NCBI GenBank assembly: GCA_938008435.1
Contig: CALLKK010000023.1
Coordinates: 1-64,000, forward strand
Direction of reading: 5' to 3'
From: an uncultured Steroidobacter sp.
Lineage (GTDB): Bacteria > Pseudomonadota > Gammaproteobacteria > Steroidobacterales > Steroidobacteraceae
Length of the DNA: 64,000 nt
Below are positions 50,879 through 60,028 of this stretch, in pieces. The first letter of the stretch is position 1. Every line of letters starts with the position of its first letter. The notes under the pieces were generated by a model, which did not search any database, had not been told where the DNA came from, and was given only the letters and a program-made list of their open reading frames with translations. The position numbers and the translations under genes are program-made.

Positions 50879-51451
50879 GTGCGACTGCTACTCTTCAACA
50901 AACCCTTTCGCGTGCTCTCGCAGTTCACGAGCACGGATGGCAAGTCCTCCCTGCGCGACTATCTGCGCGCGCCGGGCATGCGGCCGGCCGGACGACTCGA
51001 TTACGACAGCGAAGGCCTGCTGCTGCTGACCGATTCGGGCGCGCTGCAGGCGCGTCTTGCGGATCCTAAATGGAAGGTCGAGAAGACTTATCTCGTGCAG
51101 GTCGAAGGCGACGTGACCGAGCAAGCGCTTGCGCAGCTTCGTCGCGGCGTGGCGCTCAACGACGGTATGACGCTGCCGGCACGCGCGCGGCGGGTCGATG
51201 AGCCCGAATGGCTGTGGCCGCGCGATCCGCCGATTCGCTTTCGCAAAGCGATTCCGACTTCGTGGATCGAGTTGGCGATCCGCGAAGGACGTAATCGCCA
51301 GGTGCGGCGCATGACGGCGGCGGTGGGCTTTCCGACCTTGCGGCTCGTGCGTTGGGCCGTCGGGCCATGGACGCTCGCAGGACTCGCGCGAGGCGAAGCG
51401 CGCGAGGTCGATGCCCAGGAAATCCACGCGCTCATGCGCCGACGCGCTTGA
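50879..51451 (+). CDS. rluE: 23S rRNA pseudouridine synthase, RluE type
   Basis: 190 residues from GTG 50879. The catalytic Asp41 lies in GRLDYDSEGLLLLT, and IREGRNRQVRRMTAAVGFPTLRLVR is the RsuA-family C-terminal motif. There is no S4 domain, as in RluE and unlike RsuA/RluB. RluE modifies U2457 of 23S rRNA. Confidence 0.9.
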   Translation: MRLLLFNKPFRVLSQFTSTDGKSSLRDYLRAPGMRPAGRLDYDSEGLLLLTDSGALQARLADPKWKVEKTYLVQVEGDVTEQALAQLRRGVALNDGMTLPARARRVDEPEWLWPRDPPIRFRKAIPTSWIELAIREGRNRQVRRMTAAVGFPTLRLVRWAVGPWTLAGLARGEAREVDAQEIHALMRRRA

Positions 51452-51461
51452 GGCGGGCCCG

Positions 51462-52364
51462 CTAAGTACCCGTATCGATCAGCTTCTTCTCGCGCACCAC
51501 GACGATGAGCACGCCGAGCAGCGTGATCGCGCCGCCGACGAGCATGCGCGTTGTGAGGTGATCGTTGAGCAACGTCACGCCGAAGAAGATGCCGAAGAGC
51601 GGCGACAAGAGCGTGATCGGCGACAAGCTCGTCACCGGATAGCGGCCGATCAGGTAGTACCAGCCCGTGTGAGCCACGAGGCTCGACATCAGCACGGTAA
51701 AGGCGAGCGCGCCCCACCCCATCCAACCGGCGCTGCGAATCGCATCGAGCTGTCCGCTTTCGAGCAGAAGGCTCAAGATGAGCAGCACGGGCGCGCCGGT
51801 GGCAGCCGTCCATACCTGCAGCTCGAGCGGCCGGATGTTCCGCAAGCGTTTCACGTAGATGAGGCCGAGCGAGCTGAAGAAGGCCGACAGCACGACGAGC
51901 GCAAGGCCTTCCCAGTACTCGATCACGCGCGGATCGAAGCCGATGATGACGATCCCGCCGAATGCGAGCGCGATGCCCAAACGGCGCTTCCAGCGGATTT
52001 TCTCGCCGAGCAGCCAGACGGAGAGCAAGGTCGAGAACGGCACGCCGAGCTGCGTGGCGATCGCGACGGTCGAAGCGTCCTGCGCCTTGCGCAACCCGAC
52101 GAAGAGCAGCGCAAACGCGACCGGCCCGGTGAGCGCAGCCGCGGCGACCAATGTGTGCATTTGGCCGCGATGGGCTCGCAGCATCGGCACGAGTAGGAGC
52201 GCGACCGAGAGAAAGCGCAAGCCGGTGAAGAGAATCGGCGGAAAGTGCTGCACGCCGATCTTCGCGGCGATGAGGTTGAGTCCCCAGATCAGATTGATGA
52301 CGATCAGGAACGCCAAATCCCTCGGCGCGATCGTCGCCGGATCTTCGACGGGAAGAGTGCTCAC
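51462..52364 (-). CDS. EamA/DMT-family transporter
   Basis: 300 residues from GTG 52364, chosen because the frame upstream overlaps the M17 peptidase gene. Ten hydrophobic helices in two repeats (first about 15-145, second about 155-295). The first helix pair reads NLIWGLNLIAAK, a usual EamA start. It exports small molecules, often amino acids; the substrate cannot be named. It follows the aminopeptidase with a 14-base gap. Confidence 0.85.
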   Translation of the reverse strand: MSTLPVEDPATIAPRDLAFLIVINLIWGLNLIAAKIGVQHFPPILFTGLRFLSVALLLVPMLRAHRGQMHTLVAAAALTGPVAFALLFVGLRKAQDASTVAIATQLGVPFSTLLSVWLLGEKIRWKRRLGIALAFGGIVIIGFDPRVIEYWEGLALVVLSAFFSSLGLIYVKRLRNIRPLELQVWTAATGAPVLLILSLLLESGQLDAIRSAGWMGWGALAFTVLMSSLVAHTGWYYLIGRYPVTSLSPITLLSPLFGIFFGVTLLNDHLTTRMLVGGAITLLGVLIVVVREKKLIDTGT

Positions 52365-52378
52365 GGGTAGCCGCGCGC

Positions 52379-53764
52379 TCAGCGAACGTAGCGTTGTTTC
52401 AGATAAGCGTAGAGCGCTCGCACGCATTGCGGCTCGGCACCGACCGGACGTCCGGGGCGTTCCTTCCCGTTCCACGCGTACAGGTCGAGATGCAGCCAAC
52501 GCGGCGTCTCGGTGACGAAGCGCCGCAGGAAGAGCGCGCCGAAAATGGCGCCCGCGAATCCAGAGCTCGACACGTTGTTGAGATCGGCCACTTTGCTGGC
52601 GAGCTCTTCGTCATAGGCGGACCAAAGCGGCAGGCGCCACATCGGATCGGATTCGGCATGGGCGGACTGCAGCACCTGAGCGGCGACTTCATCGTCGTTC
52701 GCGAAGAGCGCAGGCACCTCCGGACCCAGTGCGACGCGCGCCGCACCCGTGAGCGTAGCGGTGTCGATGAGCAGATCCGGCTTGTCTTCATCCGCGAGCG
52801 CGAGCGCATCGCATAGGATCAGCCGGCCCTCGGCGTCGGTGTTGCCGACCTCAACGCTCAAACCTTTGCGCGTGCCGATGACGTCGCCGGGCCGATAGGC
52901 ATTGCCCGCGATCGCGTTCTCGACCGCCGGAATGATCACGCGCAATCGCACCGGGAGCTGCGCATCCATCACGAGGTGAGCGAGCCCGAGCGTGACTGCG
53001 GCGCCGCCCATGTCCTTCTTCATGAGGAGCATCGAGCTGCTCGGCTTGATGTCGAGGCCACCGGTGTCGAAGCACACGCCCTTGCCGACCAGCGTCACCT
53101 TCGGATGGCTCGGATGCCCCCACTCGAGGTCCACCAAGCGCGGCGCGACGACCGATGCACGGCCGACGGCGTGGATCGCAGGTAAGCGTTGTGCGAGCAG
53201 TTCGTCGCCAACGACGACACGCTGGCGGCAGCCGTGGCGCCGTCCGAGATCGAGCGCGACTTGCGCCAGCGCCTCGGGCGACATGTCGCTGGCCGGCGTG
53301 TTGATGAGATCGCGCGTCAGCGTCGTCGCGGCGCGCAGCCGCTCGATCTCCGCCGCATCGACGCCTTCCGGCAGACGCAACGTCACCTCGCGCGGCGCTG
53401 CGCGTCGGTAGCGTTCGAAGCGATAAAGGCCGTATGCCCAACCGAACGCCAAGTGACGCGCGGCTTCGGGCGGAAGCGATTGCGCGAGATGGTACGTGCC
53501 GTCCGGCAGCCGATCCGCCAAGGCGGCGCCATGCCAGAGACTGAACGGCTCGCGCGCCTGGCTGCGACCGAGGCCGAACACGACCCCAGCCGTGCGTCCG
53601 TTCGCATCGGGGACTAGCAAGAGCCGATGGCGCTCTGCCCTGAAGCCGTTCGCGGCCAGCCAATTGCGCGTACTTTCAGGCTGCTGGCTGCGCCATGCAT
53701 CGAGCTCGTCCTCGTCGACGAGATGAATCGGAATGGATCCGGGGCGATCCTCGCGTGCGAACAT
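52379..53764 (-). CDS. Leucyl aminopeptidase family protein (M17)
   Basis: 461 residues. The two-metal site is intact: VGKGVCFDTGGLDIKPS, MKKDMGG and NTDAEGRLIL with the bicarbonate-site Arg. Overall length and the divergent N-terminal domain fit the shorter PepB-like group rather than PepA. It cleaves N-terminal residues from peptides in the cytoplasm. It is probably co-transcribed with the EamA transporter. Confidence 0.92.
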   Translation of the reverse strand: MFAREDRPGSIPIHLVDEDELDAWRSQQPESTRNWLAANGFRAERHRLLLVPDANGRTAGVVFGLGRSQAREPFSLWHGAALADRLPDGTYHLAQSLPPEAARHLAFGWAYGLYRFERYRRAAPREVTLRLPEGVDAAEIERLRAATTLTRDLINTPASDMSPEALAQVALDLGRRHGCRQRVVVGDELLAQRLPAIHAVGRASVVAPRLVDLEWGHPSHPKVTLVGKGVCFDTGGLDIKPSSSMLLMKKDMGGAAVTLGLAHLVMDAQLPVRLRVIIPAVENAIAGNAYRPGDVIGTRKGLSVEVGNTDAEGRLILCDALALADEDKPDLLIDTATLTGAARVALGPEVPALFANDDEVAAQVLQSAHAESDPMWRLPLWSAYDEELASKVADLNNVSSSGFAGAIFGALFLRRFVTETPRWLHLDLYAWNGKERPGRPVGAEPQCVRALYAYLKQRYVR

Positions 53765-53989
53765 GAATGGGCGCTTGCGTTGTTGGAGGGTACTCGTTCG
53801 GCTACGTCAGCTGCGCCGAACGCGTATGAAGACGTATCGACGCGAAGTCTACTAGCTCGGCGCGCACGGTTCGATCGGGCGGGTGCCGCACAAACGAGCG
53901 GCTACATTCTTCGCGGCTCATTCAGGCGCTTGCAGCGCTTTGCGCACGGCGCAAAGCAGCATCGCTAGCGTTCGCAGCGGCGCGCGGCC

Positions 53990-54019
53990 TTGACAAACTC
54001 GACGTCACTATGGTGCTAT
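53990..54019 (+). promoter_or_regulatory. Promoter upstream of ilvC
   Basis: Perfect -35 TTGACA (53990-53995), 18-base spacer and TGCTAT (54014-54019) preceded by an extended -10 TGG. This gives a leader RNA of about 235 bases. Confidence 0.6.
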
Positions 54020-54189
54020 CTGTATGATTTTCCAGACGCTCTTGCACTCCTTGGCTCCATGTTCGCATGCGTCGCTGGCGAGCGATGGCCAGATGGCGTT
54101 CGCAGACTGCACGCACCGATCGGGATTCTCCCGCCTGGAGCGCAAGAACGACGTCTGACGTCGGAACAGGGCCCAGTCATCGATAACTC

Positions 54190-54233
54190 GAACCCCGCAC
54201 CGGCATTGGACCGAGGCGGGGTTCTTCGTTTTC
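54190..54233 (+). terminator. Attenuator-like terminator before ilvC
   Basis: GAACCCCGC / GCGGGGTTC (9 bp, loop 17) followed by TTCGTTTTC, 28 bases before the ilvC start. The upstream peptidase is on the opposite strand, so only a leader transcript can be ended here. Confidence 0.65.
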
Positions 54234-54260
54234 AAACATTAGAACGCTTCAGGAGCGCAC

Positions 54261-55256
54261 ATGCAGATCTATTCGCAGAAGGACGTCAACAAGAAAGCCC
54301 TCAAGGGCGCACGGATCGCGATCCTTGGCTACGGCAGCCAGGGCCGCGCACATGCGCTGAACCTCAAAGACAGCGGCTTTGACGTCGTCGTCGGCGTGCG
54401 CAAGAACGGCGAGAGCTGGGCGAAGGCGAAGAAGGACGGCCTGAAGGTCGCCGAGCCTGCCGAAGCGGTGAAAGGCGCCGCGCTGGTCGCATTCCTCACT
54501 CCCGACCTCACGCAGAAGGAGCTGTACAACTCCGTGATCGGGAATATCGCGCAGGGCGCCACGATTCTCTTTGCCCACGGCTTCAACGTTCACTTCAAGC
54601 AGATCAAGCCGCGCAAGGACCTCGACGTGGTCCTCATCGCGCCCAAGGGCCCGGGCGACCTCGTGCGTCGGCAGTATCAGCAGGGTCGCGGCGTGCCGTG
54701 TCTGCTCGCCGTCTATCAGAACGTGAGCGGCAAGGCGAAGCAGAACGCCCTCGCCTACGCGCACGGCATCGGCGGCACGCGCGGCGGCGTGATCGAGACG
54801 ACCTTCGCGGAGGAGACCGAGACGGATCTGTTCGGCGAGCAGGCCGTGCTCTGCGGCGGTGCGACGGAGCTCGTGGTCAAGGGCTTCGAGACGCTCGTCG
54901 AGGCGGGCTATCAGCCCGAAGTGGCGTACTATGAGTGCCTGCACGAACTGAAGCTGATCGTCGACTTGCTGCACGAAGGCGGTCTGTCGAAGATGCATCA
55001 GTTCATCAGCGAGACCGCCAAGTACGGCGATCTGACGCGCGGTCCGCGTGTGGTCAACGCCGCCACGAAGCGCGAGATGAAGAAGATTCTCAAGGAGATC
55101 CAGAACGGCAAGTTCGCCCGTCAGTGGATCAACGAGAACAAGAAGGGACGCAAGAAGTACACGCAGCTCATGAAGAAGGACCTCAAGCATCCGATCGAGA
55201 AGGTGGGCGCGAAGCTGCGTGCGCGTATGCCGTGGTTGGAGGAGGCCCGCTCCTAA
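54261..55256 (+). CDS. ilvC: Ketol-acid reductoisomerase, class I
   Basis: 331 residues, the short class I form. The NADPH site is AILGYGSQGRAHALNL; metal ligands lie in ETDLFGEQAVLCGG and in the KMHQFISETAKYGD region. It converts acetolactate and acetohydroxybutyrate in valine and isoleucine synthesis. First gene of the ilvC-leuA-ilvE-leuCDB row. Confidence 0.96.
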   Translation: MQIYSQKDVNKKALKGARIAILGYGSQGRAHALNLKDSGFDVVVGVRKNGESWAKAKKDGLKVAEPAEAVKGAALVAFLTPDLTQKELYNSVIGNIAQGATILFAHGFNVHFKQIKPRKDLDVVLIAPKGPGDLVRRQYQQGRGVPCLLAVYQNVSGKAKQNALAYAHGIGGTRGGVIETTFAEETETDLFGEQAVLCGGATELVVKGFETLVEAGYQPEVAYYECLHELKLIVDLLHEGGLSKMHQFISETAKYGDLTRGPRVVNAATKREMKKILKEIQNGKFARQWINENKKGRKKYTQLMKKDLKHPIEKVGAKLRARMPWLEEARS

Positions 55257-55308
55257 TTGAGTCCAGCGTAACGGCGGTCCAACGCTCAATCGCTGGAGGA
55301 GAAACGAC

Positions 55309-56892
55309 ATGGTCCACGATCCGAACCGAGTGCTGATTTTCGACACCACGTTGCGTGACGGCGAGCAATCGCCCGGATGCAGCATGACGCAGTCCGAGAA
55401 GCTGCGAGTCGCAAAGGCGCTTGCGGAGCTCGGCGTGGACGTGATCGAGGCCGGCTTCCCGATCGCCTCGCGCGGCGATTGGGAAGCGGTCAACCTCATT
55501 GCCAAGGAAGTGCAAGGCCCAATCATCGCGGGCCTTGCACGCTGCAATCGCGAGGACATCGAGCGCGCCTGGGAAGCGCTCAAGGACTCCCCTCGCCCGC
55601 GCATTCACGTGTTCCTCGCGACCAGTGCGATCCATCGCCAGTACAAGCTCAACATGGCGAAGGACGAGATCATCCGCACGGCCGTCGAAGGCGTGAAGAT
55701 CGCGCGTTCGCTCTGCGAGGACGTCGAGTTCTCGCCCGAGGACGCCTCGCGTACCGAGCTCGAGTTCCTCGCCGAAGTCGTCGAAGCGGTCGTCGAGGCC
55801 GGCGCCACGACGGTGAACATCCCGGATACGGTCGGCTACACCGTACCGGCCGAATTCCACGAAGTGTTCTCGTATCTGAAGAAGAACGTTCGCGGCATCG
55901 ACAAGGTCGTGCTCTCGGTGCACTGCCATGACGACCTCGGCATGGCCGTCGCGAACAGTCTTGCGGCGGTGCGCGCGGGCGCCCGCCAGATCGAGTGTAC
56001 GATCAACGGTATCGGCGAACGCGCCGGCAACTGCTCGCTCGAAGAGGTCGCGATGGCGATCAAGACGCGCGAGAGCTTCTTCGGCGTGCACACGGGCATC
56101 AATACCACCCGCCTGTATCCGACCTGCCGGCTGGTCTCGCAGATCACCGGCATGCCCATTCCGCGCAACAAGGCGATCGTCGGCGAGAACGCCTTCGCGC
56201 ACGAGTCGGGCATCCATCAGCACGGCATGCTGCGCCACCATTCGACCTACGAGATCATGCGCCCGCAGGACGTCGGTCTCTCGCGCACGAATCTCGTGCT
56301 CGGCAAGCACAGCGGCCGGCACGCCTTCCGCGAGCGCGTGAAGGAGCTCGGCTTCGAGGTCGAAGAAGCGGAGCTCAACCGCTTGTTCGAGGAATTCAAA
56401 GCGCTCGCCGACAAGAAGAAGGAGCTCTTCGACGGCGACATCGAGGCGCTGGTCATGCGCGCCGAATCCGGTGCCGAAGGTCCGTGGTCGCTCGTCGAGC
56501 TCGAAGTCGAGACCACCACGGGATCGAACGCCTCGGTGCGTTTGTGCCTGAAGCACACCGACGGTCGCGAAGTCGAGCAGCGTATGACAGCGCAAGGTCC
56601 GGTCGACGCCGTCGTCAAGGCGATCGACGCTGCCACCGGCGCGCAGGTGCAAGTGCGCAAGTTCGAGGTGCACAGCGTCTCCGTCGGCGAGGACGCGCAG
56701 GGCGAAGCCTTGCTCACCGTCGAGCACAACGGCCGCGGCTATCGCGGCACCGGCGTGAGCACGAACATCATCGAAGCTGCCGCCCGCGCCTATCTGGAAG
56801 TCATCAATCGCATCGAGACCACGCGCGCGACCGCCGAACGAGCCGGCATCGAGCGTCGCACGGTCGAGCGATCGGTCGTCTCGGCAATCTGA
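55309..56892 (+). CDS. leuA: 2-isopropylmalate synthase
   Basis: 527 residues. Catalytic barrel with FDTTLRDGEQSPG and SVHCHDDLGMAVANSLAAVRAGARQIECTINGIGERAGN. A C-terminal allosteric domain (about 390-510) for leucine feedback is present. First step of leucine synthesis from 2-ketoisovalerate and acetyl-CoA. It lies 52 bases after ilvC. Confidence 0.96.
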   Translation: MVHDPNRVLIFDTTLRDGEQSPGCSMTQSEKLRVAKALAELGVDVIEAGFPIASRGDWEAVNLIAKEVQGPIIAGLARCNREDIERAWEALKDSPRPRIHVFLATSAIHRQYKLNMAKDEIIRTAVEGVKIARSLCEDVEFSPEDASRTELEFLAEVVEAVVEAGATTVNIPDTVGYTVPAEFHEVFSYLKKNVRGIDKVVLSVHCHDDLGMAVANSLAAVRAGARQIECTINGIGERAGNCSLEEVAMAIKTRESFFGVHTGINTTRLYPTCRLVSQITGMPIPRNKAIVGENAFAHESGIHQHGMLRHHSTYEIMRPQDVGLSRTNLVLGKHSGRHAFRERVKELGFEVEEAELNRLFEEFKALADKKKELFDGDIEALVMRAESGAEGPWSLVELEVETTTGSNASVRLCLKHTDGREVEQRMTAQGPVDAVVKAIDAATGAQVQVRKFEVHSVSVGEDAQGEALLTVEHNGRGYRGTGVSTNIIEAAARAYLEVINRIETTRATAERAGIERRTVERSVVSAI

Positions 56893-56925
56893 CAGCGACC
56901 GATCGCAGGTTGGAGGATCTCACTC

Positions 56926-57888
56926 ATGCCCATCGCTGCCGCCAAACACATTTGGTTCAACGGCAAGCTCGTTCCGTGGGAGAAGGCGACAGTGCATGTG
57001 CTCGCCCACGCCCTTCACTACGGCTCGACCGTTTTCGAAGGTGAGCGCGCCTACCCCACCGACCAAGGGCCGGTGATCTTTCGCCTGCGCGACCACACGC
57101 GCCGCTTGTTCGATTCCGCGAAGATCTATCGCATGGAGATCCCGTACACGCAGGAAGAGATCAATGCGGCGTGCAAGGAAGTGATCGTCGCGAACGGGCT
57201 GACGCGCGGTGCGTACATTCGCCCCTTCGCCTTCCGCGGCTACGGCGAAATCGGCGTGGCGCCGAAGAATCCGCCACCGATCGAAACCGTCATCGCCGCA
57301 TTCGAATGGGGTGCGTATCTCGGTGCCGAGGGCCTCGAGAACGGCATCGACGTGTGCGTCTCCTCGTGGCAGCGTCTGGCACCGAACACGATTCCCGCGA
57401 TGGGCAAGGCGGCCGGCAACTATCTGTCGAGCCAGCTCATCAGCATGGAAGCCAAGCGCCTCGGTTTCGCCGAAGGCATCGGGCTCGGCGTGGACGGCAA
57501 CGTGAGCGAAGGCGCCGGCGAGAACCTCTTCCTCGTACGCGACGGAGTGATCTACACGCCCGCGCTCTCCAACTCGATTCTCCAAGGCATCACCCGCGAT
57601 ACCGTCGTGACGCTCGCGCGTGAGCACGGTTTCGAAGTGCGCGAGCAGGCGATCCCGCGCGAGATGCTCTATCTCGCCGACGAGATCTTCTTGACCGGCA
57701 CGGCTGCCGAGATCACGCCGGTTCGTTCCGTCGATCGAATTCAGATTGGCAGCGGCCGCCGCGGCCCTGTCACCGAAGCTTTGCAGGCGGCCTTCTTCGG
57801 CCTGTTCACGGGCAAGACCGCCGACAAGTGGGGCTGGCTCGAACGCTGCGACACGCCCGCCTCTTCCGGAGCCACCGCCGTCGGCTGA
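56926..57888 (+). CDS. ilvE: Branched-chain amino-acid aminotransferase
   Basis: 320 residues, fold type IV. The PLP lysine is Lys161 in NTIPAMGKAAGNYLSSQL; VDGNVSEGAGENLFLV and LTGTAAEITPVRSVD are also typical. It performs the last step of valine, leucine and isoleucine synthesis. It lies 33 bases after leuA. Confidence 0.95.
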   Translation: MPIAAAKHIWFNGKLVPWEKATVHVLAHALHYGSTVFEGERAYPTDQGPVIFRLRDHTRRLFDSAKIYRMEIPYTQEEINAACKEVIVANGLTRGAYIRPFAFRGYGEIGVAPKNPPPIETVIAAFEWGAYLGAEGLENGIDVCVSSWQRLAPNTIPAMGKAAGNYLSSQLISMEAKRLGFAEGIGLGVDGNVSEGAGENLFLVRDGVIYTPALSNSILQGITRDTVVTLAREHGFEVREQAIPREMLYLADEIFLTGTAAEITPVRSVDRIQIGSGRRGPVTEALQAAFFGLFTGKTADKWGWLERCDTPASSGATAVG

Positions 57889-58015
57889 GGGACGACACGC
57901 ATTGGTCCCACCCTCCGCCGCCTTCGCCGCTCGCGATGCCGCGTTGATCATTCGTCAACCAAGCCGCGAGCAGCGTAGGCATGCTCTCATGCGGTGATCG
58001 TTGCACAGCAACACG

Positions 58016-59449
58016 ATGACAATGAACGCCAAAACACTCTTCGAGAAGGTTTGGGAGCAGCACGAGGTCGTGCCGGAGACGGCCGACACGCCGGCAGTGC
58101 TCTACATCGACCTGCATCTGATCCACGAAGTCACCTCGCCGCAGGCTTTTTCGCTGCTGCGCTCGAAGGGACTCAAGGTTCGCCGCACCGATCGCACGCT
58201 GGCGACGATGGATCACTCGACGCCGACCGATCCGGACGAAGTCTCCGGTCGCGTGCCGATCAAAGTCGAATCGGCGGCGCGCCAGGTCAAGGAGCTCGAG
58301 AAGAACTGCCGTGAGTTCGGCATCGAGCTGCTCGGGTTGGACTCCGATCATCGCGGCATCGTTCACGTAATCGGCCCCGAGCTCGGCGCGACGCAGCCGG
58401 GCAAGACCATCGTCTGCGGCGACAGCCATACGGCCACGCATGGCGCGTTCGGCGCCCTCGCCTTCGGTATCGGTACGACTGAAGTCGGTCACGTGCTCGC
58501 CACGCAGTGCTTGCTGCAACGTCGACCGAAGACGCTCGCCATCAACGTGAGCGGCCGATTGCCGGAAGGCGTCACGGCGAAGGATTTGATTCTCGCGATC
58601 ATCGGGAAGATCGGCGTGTCGGGTGGCACCGGTCACGTGATTGAGTATCGCGGCACTGCGATCGAAGCGCTCTCGATGGATGAGCGCATGACCGTCTGCA
58701 ACATGTCGATCGAGGCAGGTGCGCGTGCCGGCATGGTCGCGCCCGACGAGACGACGTTCGAGTATCTCAAAGGCCGCCGTTTCGCTCCCAAGGGCGCGGA
58801 CTGGGATCGCGCGGTCGAGCGCTGGTGCACGCTGCGCACCGATCCGGGCGCGAAGTTCGACCGCGAGGTCGATATCGACGCGAACGCGCTCGAGCCGATG
58901 ATCACGTACGGCACGCATCCGGGCATGGTCATTCCGATCTCGGGCATCGTGCCGGATGCGGCGAACGATCCCGTCCACGCCAAGGCGCTCGACTACATGG
59001 GACTCAATGCCGGCGAGCGACTCCTCGGCAAGCCGATCAATGTGGTCTTCATCGGCAGCTGCACGAACGCACGCCTGTCGGATCTCGAGCTCGCCGCGCG
59101 CGTCCTCAAGGGCCGCAAGGTGGCGCGCGGCGTACGCATGCTCGTCGTGCCCGGCTCGCAGCAAGTCAAGCGCGAAGCCGAAGCGCGCGGCTTGGCGAAG
59201 ATCTTCGTCGAGGCCGGCGCCGAATGGCGTGAGTCCGGCTGCTCGATGTGCATCGGCATGAATGGCGATGTCGTCGGCAAGGGCGAATACGCCGTCAGCA
59301 CGAGCAATCGCAATTTCGAGGGCCGCCAAGGCAAAGGCTCGCGCACCTTCCTCGCGAGCCCTGCTACTGCGGCTGCCGCCGCTATCGCCGGCCACGTCAC
59401 GGATCCGCGTGAATTCCTGGCCGAGTTCAAGTCTGTCGTGCATTCCTAA
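58016..59449 (+). CDS. leuC: 3-isopropylmalate dehydratase large subunit
   Basis: 477 residues from ATG 58016; ATG 58022 and TTG 58001 are alternatives and none has a strong ribosome site. The 4Fe-4S cysteines lie in GSCTNAR and in SGCSMCIGMN; VCGDSHTATHGAFGALAFGIG is conserved. It isomerises isopropylmalate with LeuD. A 127-base gap separates it from ilvE. Confidence 0.95.
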   Translation: MTMNAKTLFEKVWEQHEVVPETADTPAVLYIDLHLIHEVTSPQAFSLLRSKGLKVRRTDRTLATMDHSTPTDPDEVSGRVPIKVESAARQVKELEKNCREFGIELLGLDSDHRGIVHVIGPELGATQPGKTIVCGDSHTATHGAFGALAFGIGTTEVGHVLATQCLLQRRPKTLAINVSGRLPEGVTAKDLILAIIGKIGVSGGTGHVIEYRGTAIEALSMDERMTVCNMSIEAGARAGMVAPDETTFEYLKGRRFAPKGADWDRAVERWCTLRTDPGAKFDREVDIDANALEPMITYGTHPGMVIPISGIVPDAANDPVHAKALDYMGLNAGERLLGKPINVVFIGSCTNARLSDLELAARVLKGRKVARGVRMLVVPGSQQVKREAEARGLAKIFVEAGAEWRESGCSMCIGMNGDVVGKGEYAVSTSNRNFEGRQGKGSRTFLASPATAAAAAIAGHVTDPREFLAEFKSVVHS

Positions 59450-59452
59450 GCC

Positions 59453-60028
59453 ATGGAACCAGTACGCTCGATCGAATCCCGAACGGTCGTGTTGCCGTTC
59501 ACGAATATCGACACCGACCAGATCATTCCGGCCCGCTTCCTGACCACGACGACGAAGGAAGGACTCGGCCAGCGTGCGTTCGCGGACTGGCGCTACGACG
59601 CCTCCGGCGCACCGAAGCCGGACTTCATCCTGAACAAGCCTGAGGCGCAGGGATGCTCGATTCTGGTCGCGGGACGCAACTTCGGCTGCGGCTCCTCGCG
59701 CGAGCATGCGCCGTGGGCGTTGCTCGACTTCGGCTTCCGCGCAGTCATCAGCACCGAGATCGCGGACATCTTCCGCAACAACTCGCTGAAGAACGGTCTC
59801 GTGCCGGTCGTGATCGACGAGCGGTCGCACGAGTGGCTGCTGAACAACCCGGGAGCGAACGTGCGCATCGATGTCGAGAACGCCACCGTGCACCTGCCGA
59901 CGGGCGAGTCGGTGAAGTTTCCGATCGAGGCGTTCGCTCGCTACTGCCTGGTGAACGGGATCGACGAGCTCGGCTTCCTGTTGAAGCAGGACGAGGCCAT
60001 CAGCCGCTACGAGCAGGAGCACGCATGA
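59453..60028 (+). CDS. leuD: 3-isopropylmalate dehydratase small subunit
   Basis: 191 residues with the swivel-domain motifs LPFTNIDTDQIIPARFL and GRNFGCGSSREHAPWAL. It begins 3 bases after leuC, and its stop overlaps the leuB start. Confidence 0.95.
   Translation: MEPVRSIESRTVVLPFTNIDTDQIIPARFLTTTTKEGLGQRAFADWRYDASGAPKPDFILNKPEAQGCSILVAGRNFGCGSSREHAPWALLDFGFRAVISTEIADIFRNNSLKNGLVPVVIDERSHEWLLNNPGANVRIDVENATVHLPTGESVKFPIEAFARYCLVNGIDELGFLLKQDEAISRYEQEHA

Larger units (their letters stand above)
53765..54260. other. Leader region of the branched-chain amino-acid cluster
   Basis: 496 bases between the divergent M17 peptidase and ilvC. It holds a promoter (53990-54019) and an attenuator-like terminator (54190-54233). 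No branched-chain-rich leader peptide was found between them. Confidence 0.5.

Noticed and set aside
54026..54190. Branched-chain leader peptide before ilvC
   Set aside because: The only Val/Leu-rich short frame (MVLSV) lies upstream of the predicted transcription start; later frames are not enriched.
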